Assembly (NCBI GenBank): GCA_030770545.1
Contig: CM061091.1
Location: 11,278,501 to 11,342,500 of the forward strand
Length of the DNA stretch: 64,000 nucleotides
Source of the DNA: Macropodus opercularis
Lineage: Eukaryota > Chordata > Actinopteri > Anabantiformes > Osphronemidae
Reading direction: 5' to 3'
The translations under genes were made by a program, and so were the position numbers. The notes under the pieces were generated by a model. It saw only the letters and a program-made list of their open reading frames with translations, had not been told where the DNA came from and searched no databases. The stretch's first letter is position 1; each line of letters opens with the position of its first letter. Shown here in pieces: positions 27,079 through 38,529 of this stretch.

Positions 27079-27339
27079 CTATAAACATTTTTAAACGATT
27101 TAAATTAATGGTTTTCTCATCAAAGTACAGTAATTAATGTCCCCCTGGTTACACAATAAACAGAGGTAAGTAGAATAACCTGTGGAACCGTAATAAATAT
27201 TAGGAAAGTATTGAAGCTAACAATAATTTAAAGTAGTGAAATAAAAACCTTTATTCTATTAGTAGACAGAAACAAAAGCACTTCCATTTGAGACATACAG
27301 GTTAAATCTACTGTAGTTAAAAGTCTGAGAAGTTTCACT

Positions 27340-27650
27340 TACCGCAAGTGTTTCTTTTTCAGGAGGGTCAGGACCCCAGAGGTTGAACGCAGGTGTACTG
27401 GAAGATTGAGCACATCCTCTCGTCTCCACGCAAACGTCAGAGGCCACGAGGCAGCTAGCTGTGCTTGGCTACATCACAGCCACAAGCATGGATCTGTGCG
27501 AGAACGCCGTCCAGGTGGGAAGGCAGCCGGTCTGACAGAGGGGCTGGTCAATCAGCCCGGCAGCAGAGACAAGGGGACAGGCACACAGGGAGAAGGGCTG
27601 AGCCGGAGTGGGCTCTGCTGCAAGGCTTTTTCGCCTCTCCTTCCCTGAAT
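27340..27650. other. GC-rich block with splice-like signals, possible exon
   Basis: This island is clearly richer in G+C and CpG than its AT-rich flanks. On the minus strand, a frame open from about 27474 runs into a consensus donor, CTTGCG|GTAAGTG, near 27346. On the plus strand, TTTCTTTTTCAG (ending at 27361) is a good acceptor, and CGTCCAG|GTGGGAAGG near 27512 is a fair donor. The peptides in either direction match nothing I recognise. It could be a lineage-specific or non-coding RNA exon, a regulatory island, or chance. Confidence 0.25.
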
Positions 27651-28451
27651 GAAAGCAATCCCTAAGAGTGAATCGGTAATGAGAGACCGGCTCCTGAGAT
27701 TTTAGCTTTCTTAATCATGTTCATAATTAATTCAAGAACATTGATAATTTCATTACATTCTTTTTGTCTTATCAATAAATGATGTGCCTGCACTTTTGGT
27801 CTTGTGTATACGAGAGAGAGGGAGGAGGAGAGGGAGAGAGAGGGACACAAGAAGTAATACTGCACTAAAAGCACAGGAGATGGAAAATGATACAAACAGG
27901 GAAGTGGTAATTATAATCGTTGACCAAGCCACTGGCAGCACAATATGAAGTCAAGTGGCTACAAATAATTAATAAGGCCTCCTAGTGTGTGTGTGTGTGT
28001 TTGTGTGTTTGATGGGGAGGGTAGTGAAACATTATTTCGCTGGCTTTCCTTTAGAGCTTTAAAGCTATTAAACGTCATGGTGTTTTCACCAACACGATGT
28101 TATACACACTTTTCCTGTTAGTTAGTAATACATTCACCTTTAATCCTCAAGTTCGACAAAAACAGTGTGTGCAGGCTGCCTTGTGTTATGTCGCCCTTCA
28201 GATCCAATAGGGTTCATGTTTCAGGGACATTAATGCACTGTAGCAGTTTCGAAGAGACCGCTCTCCTCCCTCCTTTCCCTCCTCTTCACATACCCTTTGT
28301 CAGGTCAAGAAAAGAAAAAAGAAAAAGACAGAGAGCATCATGTGCTGTCTTGTGGCATATATAGTTTCCAGTTATTTGGCAGCAGGAAAAATGACATAAT
28401 ATGCATTTTTAATAGTTCATCTTCAGAATATTCAATAACCCTTCACCTCTG

Positions 28452-28489
28452 TGCACGCTGTTATAGATTCTGCACGCTGTTATAGATTC
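28452..28489. repeat. 19-bp exact tandem duplication
   Basis: TGCACGCTGTTATAGATTC occurs twice back to back and is followed by the first five bases of a third copy. This is a recent slippage or duplication event. Confidence 0.9.
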
Positions 28490-29542
28490 TGCACTTTATC
28501 AATCGAACGTTTTGTTCAAAAGCGAGCTGAAAATAGAACGAGAAGGAAGGGACTGGGTGGAAAAGAGGACGTAATGGATATCTTTGTTTCCTAAAATACT
28601 ACGAAGATGATGGAGTCTGAGGAAGGCTCTGAATCACAGCCTTTGCTCCGAATCAGGACAAGTAGATTAATGGCTTTAAGCAGACTAATCTGAAAGTGAG
28701 TGAGTGACTGCTCTATCACAGGTCTCATCTGTTACCAGAATAGTGGAGTGGGCTGTTTATTCTGATCAGACTTTCTTGATACATGTTCATTAATCTACGA
28801 CCTAACACACGCTTAAAGCAGCACTGAGATCTGTTGTGAGAGTTTTCTCACAGGACATAACACCATTTTATTAATTAGCATAAAAACATCATAAATACAT
28901 CTCCTGGATTGAATCTCCTCCTTGAATTCAAGGTAATTTAACTATAAGAGGAGCCAGTTACATTATTTCCTGGGCCATTTGATTTCTGTCACTTTCAAAT
29001 GTATTTCCAAGGTGTGACACACTACAATATAGATTGGTAAAGCTATATGAGGCATTAGAGATTCAAGTACTTTATGTCCTATTTATTCCTCATGTGCCAC
29101 AGGCCCCTTGTCTTGAGCTATGACCAGCTCAACGCAAGAAACCTTTAATAAAATAAAAAAGTAAAAAGGCGAAAATAGAGATTTACAGCTGGCCATTTTG
29201 ACAGTAGACTTGATATAAGGTGTTCATAACAAGTTTTGCATTTTATTCCTGGTCCCCTCACACACATTTTAATCATATTTTATGTGATCTATGTATGCAG
29301 CACTCATCCTCTCTCTGTCACCCAACCTCTCCAATGTGTTCCTCTTAAACAGATTGCTACAATACTTGTAATGATGGTCTTTCCCAGCTGTGCTGCAGGA
29401 GAGGGGAAGGGAGCAGCAGGCTATAGTATTACCATAATACCCGCTCCCTCCCCTACTGTCCCAGGGGCCCATGTGGGGCTGCATGGGGATGTGGGGTAAC
29501 TCTGCTGTGAAGGGGACTCAACTGGCTGCCAGTCCTGCAGGC

Positions 29543-29563
29543 TGTGTGTGTGTGTGTGTGTGC

Positions 29564-29594
<31 letters not shown>

Positions 29595-29604
29595 CATGTG
29601 TGTG
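29543..29604. repeat. Imperfect (GT)n microsatellite
   Basis: GT array with a few GC and GA interruptions. The Thr-His ORFs on the minus strand are repeat read-through. Confidence 0.9.
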
Positions 29605-30082
29605 GTTGTGACAGGGCTGAACCTGCCTGTAGGCGATGTAATAAAAGCAGCGTACACTGCTGGTAGTGATGGTGGCACTGCTGCTGTAGCTGTAGAAAGG
29701 GGATAAATATAAACCAGGCCTGCATCAAGGAGGCGGCCCTGCAGTCACTGCCTGACTTACATCCTAATAATTAGGCCCCTTTCCAATAAAACAGGGATTT
29801 GTAGCCGTGCATCTATTTTACTTGTGTTTGCTGCAGCAGTGGGAGGGATGCCTGCGATCTGCTGCAGTCTGTGGCAGAAAGAGACCCTTTGAGAGGGGTT
29901 CATTTCAGCAGTCTTGGAAAGTGATTAGCAACAGAAGACATTTTGTTTACCAATCAGCATCTCATGGAACTTATATTTACATATATGTCTTTATTCATGT
30001 ATCAAATATGTAATTGCTCAGTTTTTTTGTAAGAATACAATTGCTTGTATCTAATCTTGAAACTCACCCATTAATTAATTCA

Positions 30083-30197
30083 TTCATTCCCTCAGTCATC
30101 TTCTGAACCACCTTATCCTCTGGAGCGTATCCCAGCTGTCATTTGGGAGCGAGGCAGGGTACACACTGCATAGGTCCCCAGTCCATCACAGGGCCTG
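30083..30197 (-). mobile_element. Teleost dispersed-repeat 3' fragment
   Basis: It contains TATCCCAGCTGTCATTTGGG, GCAGGGTACACACTGCATAG and CCAGTCCATCACAGGGCC in order. This is the familiar fish repeat end (GGACTGGCGACCTGTCC... in the other direction). It is inverted relative to the copy in obi1 intron 4. The parent family name is uncertain; only about 110 bp is recognisable. Confidence 0.7.
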
Positions 30198-31029
30198 CTT
30201 AAGAACTCATGATTACTAAGTCAAAACATATTTACTAAGTTTTCAATATATAATTTAATCAATGACTCAACATTTGTAAGTTCTGTGAACTATGTATGAT
30301 GAAACCTTGAACTTCGAACAGGGCTAAATAATGCTTCTGCAGAAGAAGGAATACTAGGTAATACGATCCATGCTATATATGGGAATACGATGAAGCTTGG
30401 CGATAGCATGCTTAAATGTGGAGGACTTCTCAGAGGCAGGGACAGAGAGGCTGTTCATGACTGTGGTAGAAGGTAAGAAACAGCTGTAGCGTGTATGAAA
30501 GCTGAGATTGTGTCAACGTACAGCGCACGTAAAAAACAGAAGATCAATGCAGCAGTGGATTTGGAACAAGTCTCTGACTGTCCATTAATGGTGGACGGCG
30601 ATTCACAGATGCTTCCCATCCAGTCTGATGAAGCAAGAAAGAATGGAAAGATGGAATAAACTACTCAAATTCAAATGTGCAAAACTTACTTCAAAAGATT
30701 TGTAAGACACATTGCCACACGTTGGGGTTAAGGTTAATAAGTGCAAACAGATTAGGAAAATGTTGATTTGTTGATTTAAAACTAAATAGCAACTGTCTCA
30801 GAAGAGGCTAATCAATAGATGCAGGTAGCTATTGTATGTTATCTTATACTGGATGTTCCCCTTTTGAGGAATATAATGTTAAAGGTATTGCACTGTTATT
30901 GATTAACATTAGATTCTCATCTAAGCATACATGTAGGATTTTAATCACGTTGACGTGTTTGTGAATTTCCAGAAGCCACGCTGGGAATGCAAAGCATAGA
31001 GACAGATAGAGAGAAGCTGGGTGGGGTGG

Positions 31030-31440
31030 CAGTCCAGGCAGGGGGTATCAGGCTAATTAAAGCAAGCATTTGTCAGAGATTAAGCCTTAAACAGAAAAGG
31101 TCATCTGAGCACCAGAGCGCACTATTTCGCTGCTGTGCTCTTAGGGCAGTCTAAACCTTTCCAAGCTAAATGGTAAAGATGCTATTTGGCCACGATGGGG
31201 GAGGGTATCCAGATGCCGACCAGTGACAAGAATGACACTCGGGTCATTGGTTCTTTACTGTCCATTACATGTGCTGGTCAAATCTGGCAATCGGTGTCAT
31301 TTAGGGATGAAAAATAAGCTCCAGGACAAGATCAATAGATGCGGCCGTCTGTTCCAGCTGTGATTAATTGACTGTCACCAATTAATGACTGGCTTGTTGC
31401 AAAGCAATGCTATCTATGAGGGACAAGGGGACTTGTTGAA
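31030..31440. promoter_or_regulatory. Strong candidate conserved non-coding element
   Basis: Complex, repeat-free sequence lies about 1.6 kb upstream of obi1 and 7.5 kb upstream of pou4f1. It has CAGGCTAATTAAAGC, then TGATTAATTGACTG (31361-31374) and CAATTAATGACTGG (31379-31392), two near-identical homeodomain-type sites 18 bp apart. There is an E-box-like CAGCTG next to the first. This is the densest homeodomain site arrangement upstream of the genes. Inferred enhancer; unaligned. Confidence 0.38.
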
Positions 31441-31449
31441 AATGTGTAT

Positions 31450-32860
31450 TTCTTTCCTTTCATTCTGTTATTGGTTGTATTTAGGGCAAAATTTCCAGTA
31501 ACAAACTCATGAACCATTTCAATAACAAATTTGTAGTGCAGCATACTGCCAGCATCTTGTATGTCAGGGGCTCTTTTAAGCTTTTAAGTCACTTGTGGGT
31601 TTTACTGACGCGATTGTGGGCTCGAAGAAGGTTGCGATGCAAAACTTTAGTTTTTTTTAGTCCAATCAGAAATGGTTACTAAAAATGTTATTGTGTGTAC
31701 AGTATACACCTGCTGTTAAAAAAACATGCATACATTTGAATAAATTCTCATTATACAGTGATGATAATAAGTAATGTCAAATAATTATTTCAGTTAATAG
31801 TAGCAAGTTAAATTTAAATATGACTCAATCGTGTTTACTGGAAACCTTCTCACAAGAAGAAAATGAGCTAGAATAATTGGTGGTCTATGATCCGGTTAAG
31901 ATTACATTATAAACAACCAAACAAGTACTAGTGGTGTTTTCAAATTGGGATCAGTGTACAAGCTCATTCTGCAGTCAGTCAATTCTAATCCTATTACATC
32001 CTGAGAAGATGTCCTGGTTTGAGACATGATGAAGAAAAGGACATGTTAGTTCAGATATGAGTAATGGCTGTGGGGGGCTAAATTGTGAAGGGAATGTAAT
32101 TTGAAATATTTGTATTGGAAATTATTCTAATATTAGACCACTCTTTGTATTATTATGTATAAATTGCATTATTTGTTTGAGATGAAGCCTTTTAATACAA
32201 TGCATTCCAGTCTTTATTATGGGGATAATTAAATCTAATGAACGTTGGTGCTCATTGGACCAATTTATATACTTTTATACTTCTTGCCTGAACTACTTTA
32301 CCCTGTTGTATAAGACAAAGCAACTGGAAAAGCAGATAATTTTAACCCACATAACAGCACCTGCACCTTGCTAGATATCTGCAAGTAATATTTATTTATT
32401 TACAATATCAAACCATTGCAAACTCTTTTAGAACTATTTTTTCCAAGTACATTTCTGACATCTATTTTGAGCATAATCTGTGACACCCCCCCCAAGATCA
32501 GAATATTTATGGATGACAGGTAGCTGTGTATTACTATTAGAAATACAACTATTTTAGCCATAAACTGTAAAACGTTGACCGTTGCTTGCTGGTTATTTGT
32601 ATACTGAAAATATAGCATAAGTGCATAATTGATGCACTGTATTTGACAATTATTTCAGGTGTTTTCATGTGAAAAATAATGTTTATAGCTATTTGTAAAG
32701 TTTGGCCACTTAGGTCTACGGATAACAAAGATGAACAATTCGAGGGATAAACTGAGACTTCTTTAAATGTAAAGTTATGTATAAATGTCATAAATCATAA
32801 CGTTATTTACTGTCAGTATAACATGATTGTTGAGACTTTTCCACGTTGTTGAACACAGCT
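31450..32860. other. AT-rich gene-free stretch upstream of obi1
   Basis: Low GC with several short overlapping frames. No repeat family or gene was recognised. Confidence 0.5.
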
Positions 32861-32869
32861 GCTAAATAT

Positions 32870-33022
32870 GTCTCCATCTGGACGTTTGCCACTACGGCCT
32901 TTTTGGCCTTTCGGGCGCACCGTACTTATGGGATTAGGCGCGCGCTCTGTAGCGGGTCATGGTGGGAAATTTGTATCGTCTCTAAGGCAGTGAGGGGTGC
33001 GCGCGCTGTACTCTTACAAACT
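32870..33022 (+). promoter_or_regulatory. obi1: obi1 CpG-rich promoter and 5'UTR
   Basis: GC and CpG density rises sharply just before the obi1 start codon (GGCGCGCGCTC and GGTGCGCGCGCTG), with no TATA box, as expected for a housekeeping promoter. GTCATGGTGGGAAATTTGTA at about 32957-32976 resembles the ZNF143/SBS consensus in reverse orientation (CATGATGGGAATTGTAGT) with an extra base, a weak match. The transcription start cannot be placed from sequence alone. Confidence 0.5.
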
Positions 33023-36000
33023 ATGTCTCTAAACTATCAGACGTCGACGCTTTCTTTGACTTTGCCAATTTCGTGCCAAATATGTCTTGGGAAGGTACGT
33101 TCGCTTCTGGGTTTAAGACCTTAAAATCGGTTAAACAAAAGCGGGTTGTTTATAAGGGATTAGCCGCTGCCTAGTAACCTTAGCTAATGCTTGTTAACGT
33201 TACCAGTTAGCCACCGTTGCTAACTGTTGCATGCTGATGCTTGGTTCTGTTCAGGTCAGGCAGCCAGTGATTTGTGCCAACTACCACGTGTTCTGTTCTT
33301 CCTGCATGGATATGTGGTTGAAGAAAGCCAGCCAGTGTCCTACTTGCAGAGTCCCCATCACAGCGGACAGTCCCTGCAGGGAGATCATCGGTGAGTATCA
33401 CACTAGCTCCTTCCAAACAAGCGAACGCACGCAAAACTGAGGAAAAGCGCGCATGTGGGGCTTTCATCAGTCTTTTGCATCCTACACTTCGATCACGACA
33501 AAAAGTTAGCAAACAGAATGAAAAGTGTTGGTTATGTTCAGGCTTTTGTAAACTTTTGTTTTTCAATAGGTTGGAACTGAGAAACATAGACATAGTAAGA
33601 TTACAGTTAACGTTTTGTATTTTGTCCATATCATCAACTGTTGCAGACTTGAAAAGAAACTTATCTTACACCAAACATAGCTCTTCTCAGTCATTCAATC
33701 TAGTACTGAAACTACTAATTTATTTTCATTTTTCATCCCAGCCCTTGCTACTTGGATCCTCCACCTAAATTAACCTGTTGGACTCTTGGATTGTCTTTCT
33801 GTCGTTCTTTTCTGAGCAACCTGATCTTTAATATACTGTAAAGCATGGATTTCTGTTGCTTATAAAAAGCTTTAATTTGAGTTTGTGAACAGTCTCTGTG
33901 CTGAGTAGAGAAAGTTCACTCGTGCAACTATGGATGAGACTGCTCATGATTTCCCCAAAAAAGTTAGAACTTGCCTTATGGGAAGGCTAAGCTTTATTTA
34001 AATTCTCTGTTGTGTTTGTTTTTCTTTTTCTTCTGTTGTTTCTGTTGCAGGGGGTACCAATGAAAGTGATCATAGTGATAGTGCTTCCACAAGGAAATGT
34101 CTCAGAAAAACTAGAGGAGAATTGCTTTTACGGGAGTATGAGGTGTACAATCTATTTTCCTATGTTTATCATGCTCATTCTGAGACAATTTTTTCATGTA
34201 AAAGAAGAGTCAAATCACATTCTTAATTTAGACTGCATGTAGTGTCGGCCTTTCACGTCTGTTAAAAGTGTAACGTTAGCGTAAAAGTAATCGGATGACA
34301 CTGTATTTAGTTGTTAAACTCTGCTTGTACTTATATATTTTAACAGGAAGAAATTGAAGGACTCATTAGAGAAAATGAAGACCTGAAAACAAAAAGTTTA
34401 AGCCTGGAGGCACAGTTGAAGACTGCTTTGGATCCATGCAGCATTAACACAATGCAAAGTGGTGACAAAAAAGTTGACTCCCATATCCTGGAGGAATGGA
34501 CCAATAAGCTGCGAGCTGCCACTGATGTTTGCGATAAAGTAAAGCAGGACATGGATAAGCTTAAAGAGGTACGTAACCTTTAATTGTTGTTATTGAGTCT
34601 CAGTGCAGACTTTTTTTTCCTCCTCAGAAAGAACGTCAGTGTACAAAGTAAATTGAGAAGCACAGCACCAGTTCAAGTCTCTTCTTGAAAAATCTTTTAG
34701 TTGGTGTAGTGGTTAACACTGTTGAGGGTCATCCAGGTGCCTTTCTGTATAAAGTTTGCATGTTCTCAAGATAAGATAATCCTTTCTTGATCCCACATTG
34801 GGGAAATTAAATTATTACAGCAGCTTTAGATAATAGGCAGTGCAAAAAGGCAGAAATGTGCAGAAGAGTGCAAGATTTTTTACAATATTTACAGTATTTA
34901 CAAATGGAGTGCATGCGTGGGTTTTCTCTGGTTTCCTTTCACAGTCCAAAGACATTCAGTTAGGTTGATTGGACATAGATGTGAATGCTACAGTAAATGG
35001 TATGTATTTCTATATATGTGACCCTGGGATGGACTGGCGACCTGTCCAGGGTCTACCCCGACTCTGCTCGATTGACAGCTGGGATAGGCTTCAGCATGCC
35101 CTTATGAGGAATAAGTGATAGCCCATTTCTAAAATTGTAACACTGTAATTACCATCCTTCAACAGAGTCCCAAAAAGATGTGCTTACCTATTCTCCTTGG
35201 TATAAATATTATGTCTTGACTTTTGCTCCTTACGTCTGCAGAATAGTAGGGATAATGTGTGACATAATGTAAATGTTACTTTACCATCCTCAGGCAAATA
35301 AGGGATTGCGATCTCAAAATATCGATCTTGTACAAGAAAATATGAGATTGAAAGCAGAGGTGGCAAGCAGATCTCCTCAGAAGTAAGTCTTTTTCTTGAC
35401 TTTTTTTAATGACAAATGCCACTGACCCTTTTTGACCCGCATTGAGTTAGAAAGGTAGTAGCAAATACTGGTGCACTTTTTTTTAAAATGTCATGTTTGG
35501 GGCATTGTTCCTTTTAGTTAACAGTGTAAAGGGAGAAAGATAATGTAAAAAGAGAGGATATTTCAGGCGCAAACTTCTGTCACTTGAAATTGTACAGACA
35601 ATTTTTTTTTTTATTGTTTGTCAAATAATAGTCTCTGGTAGATGTACTTTAGTTTTAATGCAGTGTTATTTCAAAAAGTCACTAACTTGATGTATGTCAT
35701 TGTGTGATTTCTTCTGTCAAACGGGTATAAGTTACAGATACCCAAAAAGACAAATATGTTTATTTGGATTTTATGTCAGTATATTTGTACAATTTCGAAA
35801 CACATTGTGCTCTCTCTCCAGGTTTGGTCGTTACACAGTGGCAGCACTAGAAGCTAAAATTCAGCAGTACGAGCGTGACGTAGACCACTTGAAGAGGGCT
35901 CTGGAGCGTAGTGACCAGTACATTGAAGACCTGGAGTCTCAGGTCAGAAAGTCTGAAAAATGTTTTGACATGCAGGAAGCCTGTGGAAGTAGCAAGGCCG

Positions 36001-37190
36001 GATCAGACACGCTCACACAGCAACAGAAAATCAACATGATGATGAGAAGCTTGAGTGACACAGAAAGGCAGTTGATCTGCAGTAATCCAGAGACAGAATG
36101 CCCAACATTTTCAAGAAATAACAGCTTGGCGTTCGTGCCTTCTGCAGATAACAAAGAGTTTAATAAGGATCTGACTAGAGATCAGAAAAATGAGCATTTA
36201 GAATACAACTCAGATTTTCTGCCCACCACGCCGTCTTCTGCCTTCCGGTCCTTGACGCTGAGAAGCCCTGGCATTCGTGAAAAGAAAGTTGCATTTAAGC
36301 CTATGTCCCATCTGAGGAAGCTTGATTTTGAGGAATTTCCTTGTCCCAAGAAAAATAACAGCGACACCGAGGACCAATTCAGCAGCATTGACAAATTTAC
36401 CAAAGGCTTGCCTCCAGCTAATAACATGGACCATTCAAAGTCTGTGTTTTGGGGAGACTGGCAAAGATCTAATTCTAATGAGCAGTCATGCCCAGGTCCA
36501 AGTAAAGAAAGCTCAATTAAAGGGTCCACACCCACTAATCCTGTAGTTGAGACCAATAGTTTCCATATGTCCAGTGAGGCCTCCATGGATGCAGCCTACC
36601 TGGACAAAATTTCTGAGTTGGATACCATGATGTTGGATGGAGAAAGTTCCAGTAGCCGGGGATCACAGCTCTCTCTGGCTTCCTCCCCTGCAACAGACTT
36701 GGACAACACACTCATCCCAGAACCACAAACCTGCCCTGATGTTTTATCAAGACACAGTGGCAAACCTGTGTTGCAGTGTGACCAGACAAACCAACCACAG
36801 CGTGACAGCATGGATGCCACCTTGAATAGCAAAGAGGCTCCAAAAGGCTCAGCAGAGGAAAGTTTTGCTGAAGTGGTTTCAGGTAGGGAGAGTGGTGCCC
36901 ATATTGTTGGCTGTGCAGGGTATGAAGGGCCCTCTCAGGCTGAAGAATTGTCTTTTGATTTGCTGTTTGATCTGCAGGAAGGGAATAAGGCAGGTCCCTC
37001 TGGCTCGCTCAGTCCAGGAAGCCAAGACCATGACAGTTTAAACTCCCCTACCTCTTCCTTCTCCCACTGCACCAGTAGACCTGTGAACACACGAGAAAGA
37101 GTTTCACTAAATATCAGCCAGCCAATAAAGAGAAAGTCTCACAGTCCTTTTAACATAAGCAGCCCCACAAAGCTTTCAAAGCTCATGTGA
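33023..37190 (+). CDS. obi1: ORC ubiquitin ligase 1 (RNF219)
   Basis: Coding exons are 33023-33094, 33255-33390, 34051-34142, 34347-34568, 35294-35382 and 35822-37190. All have GT/AG borders and frames that join cleanly, giving 659 aa (human about 726). OBI1 is a nuclear RING E3 ligase that binds the origin recognition complex, ubiquitylates ORC3/ORC5 and promotes origin firing. The complete C3HC4 RING has Cys18, Cys21, Cys31, His35, Cys38, Cys41, Cys52 and Cys55, split by intron 1. Coiled-coil heptads follow at about 100-260, including GRYTVAALEAKIQQYERD. The long acidic/Ser-rich tail holds family-conserved HLRKLDFEEF (about 365-375), SSEASMDAAYLDKISELD (about 453-470) and a basic C-terminus PIKRKSHSPF. 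The start is chosen because MSLNYQTSTLSLTLPISCQI aligns with the human N-terminus and it is the only in-frame ATG. The family assignment is very secure; exon 3 is the least conserved. Confidence 0.95.
34701..35117 (+). mobile_element. Teleost dispersed repeat in obi1 intron 4
   Basis: The left part (34701-34767) reads GTGTAGTGGTTAACACTGTTG ... AGTTTGCATGTTCTC. The right part (34913-35117) continues with TGCGTGGGTTTTCTCTGG, CACAGTCCAAAGACAT and GGACTGGCGACCTGTCCAGG, to TGGGATAGGCTTCAGC. This is the well-known fish repeat, here broken in two by a second insertion (34768-34912). It lies wholly inside intron 4 and does not touch splice sites. The family name is uncertain. Confidence 0.75.
34768..34912 (+). 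mobile_element. Second repeat nested in the intron 4 element
   Basis: AAGATAAGATAATCCTTTCT, then TGATCCCACATTGGGGAAAT and TTACAGCAG, is another common teleost repeat end. It sits exactly where the outer repeat's consensus is interrupted, between GCATGTTCTC and TGCGTGGG. It therefore inserted after the outer copy. About 145 bp; no coding frame. Confidence 0.65.
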
Positions 37191-37322
37191 AAGGGTTAAA
37201 AAAAGGCTCCGGTGTTCCTGCTGTACTGGGCACTGTTTTGGTCACGCTTGACAACCACATGTGGCTGGAAAGACTAACTCCAGTTTTGCTTCAGGATAGG
37301 TTTGTGAATGTGACGCTTGGTT

Positions 37323-37630
37323 AATAAACTTCTAGTATAGTAATTTTGTCCACTGTGGGTGGTTCATAGATTGAAGCAAACAGTAATTTGTTTCTTGAGT
37401 TGTGTAGTGCACTGGTATGTCTCAGCCTGCGTCACCTGAACATCTGTATGTGTTGTTGTGATTGTATGACCACCTTTGTGCTGTTCACTGAAGTAAATCA
37501 CATTCTGCCTACTTGTCATTTTGAGCAGTTTAGTAGACATCGTCTTCGTTGTAATATTTGTATGACATGCAACACTGAAAACAAGTGAACACGAGAAACA
37601 ATCATTTGAATTAAATAATGTAAAAATAAA
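37323..37630 (+). terminator. obi1: obi1 polyadenylation signals
   Basis: Two AATAAA hexamers follow the obi1 stop codon, at 37323-37328 and 37625-37630. They predict 3'UTRs of roughly 150 and 460 nt. The second is followed by T/G-rich sequence, but which one is used cannot be told from sequence. Confidence 0.55.
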
Positions 37631-37829
37631 ATTATATATTGACAGTGTATGAAGTATGATTTCATTGTTTTTCATGTCTTTTACTGCCTTGGTCACATAA
37701 TTTAAGTCCCCTTCTACTTCTAACTCCTTGATTAACACAGGCCACCATATTGGATTCTTGTTGAATGGTTAGTTTGACATATTAGCATTGTTACAGATTT
37801 TCATTTCATCAAACTAAGTATTACCATAT

Positions 37830-38290
37830 TTGCATCCAATTAACGCCAAAAAGTATAACGTGCTCGTGCCGATAAAAAGCACTTTGTGTCCTATAACGAC
37901 ACACGTAAGACCTCATGTGCACAACAATGCCATTGTTGAAGAAAGCGCCTTATTTATTATGCAAATTTAACGATATCATGTATATTTCACGTGCCTCTAA
38001 TCGCTGCATGAATTTTTAATTGGGTAACCGTTGTGCTTTGAAGAAATGAAGTGTTAATTCATTGGGATTAATTAATTAAGGTAAGGACTGTGTACAAGGT
38101 TACGCTGGTGTATTAAATCAATTTGTTTAGTCCTCGTCTTACGATGATGGGCTTTAATGATACGACGGTGGCCTCATTACCACCAAGGGTTAAGATGACA
38201 AGCCGTGCAAGTACTCAATTAAATGATTGTCGCTAGTGTATGTATCGGATAATAAATGTTGAAATACTTGGGTGTCCACGCTCTTTCTCC
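37830..38290 (+). promoter_or_regulatory. pou4f1: Homeobox/POU motif cluster upstream of pou4f1
   Basis: This complex block lies between the obi1 3' end and the pou4f1 promoter. It contains TCCAATTAACGCC, TTATTATGCAAATTTAACG (octamer-like), GCATGAATTTTTAATTGGG, TTAATTCATTGGGATTAATT followed directly by AATTAAGG, and CAATTAAATGATTG. At least five TAAT/ATTA cores with GCAT/CAAAT half sites resemble POU class IV binding sites. Brn3a is known to regulate its own gene in mouse, so an autoregulatory proximal enhancer about 0.7-1.1 kb before the ATG is a reasonable inference. Confidence 0.4.
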
Positions 38291-38529
38291 TTTTGTCACG
38301 ATTTAGATTAATTAGCGAAATGAGACAGATCATCAATACACACACCATTAGGCTACTAATAATTGTTCTTTTTGCTTATTGGCTTAAAAACAATGCCCTA
38401 AAAATAAGTTTTAATTTTTAATACACTTCACTGATTGAATTGCTAATGTCGTGGATTATTGTGTAAAATATTACAAAAGTAATTTAAAATGTGTCTGCTT
38501 AGAAAAACGGCCTAAAGTTAAGGATACGT

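Larger units (their letters stand above)
27660..31020. other. Gene-free stretch
   Basis: Besides the tandem duplication, GT array and repeat fragment listed separately, this stretch holds a GA-rich block at about 27813-27845 and a short GT run near 27986-28002. No supported gene. Confidence 0.45.

Noticed and set aside
33207..33768. Open frames over obi1 exon 2 and intron 2, both strands
   Set aside because: Antisense shadow of the RING exon and read-through past the GTGAGT donor at 33391.
35694..35821. In-frame upstream extension of the last obi1 exon
   Set aside because: It is intron: a CTCTCTCTCCAG acceptor ends at 35821 and the preceding exon joins in phase to give the conserved SPQKFGRY sequence.
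36182..36586. 134-codon minus-strand ORF inside obi1
   Set aside because: Antisense of conserved obi1 coding sequence with no own features.
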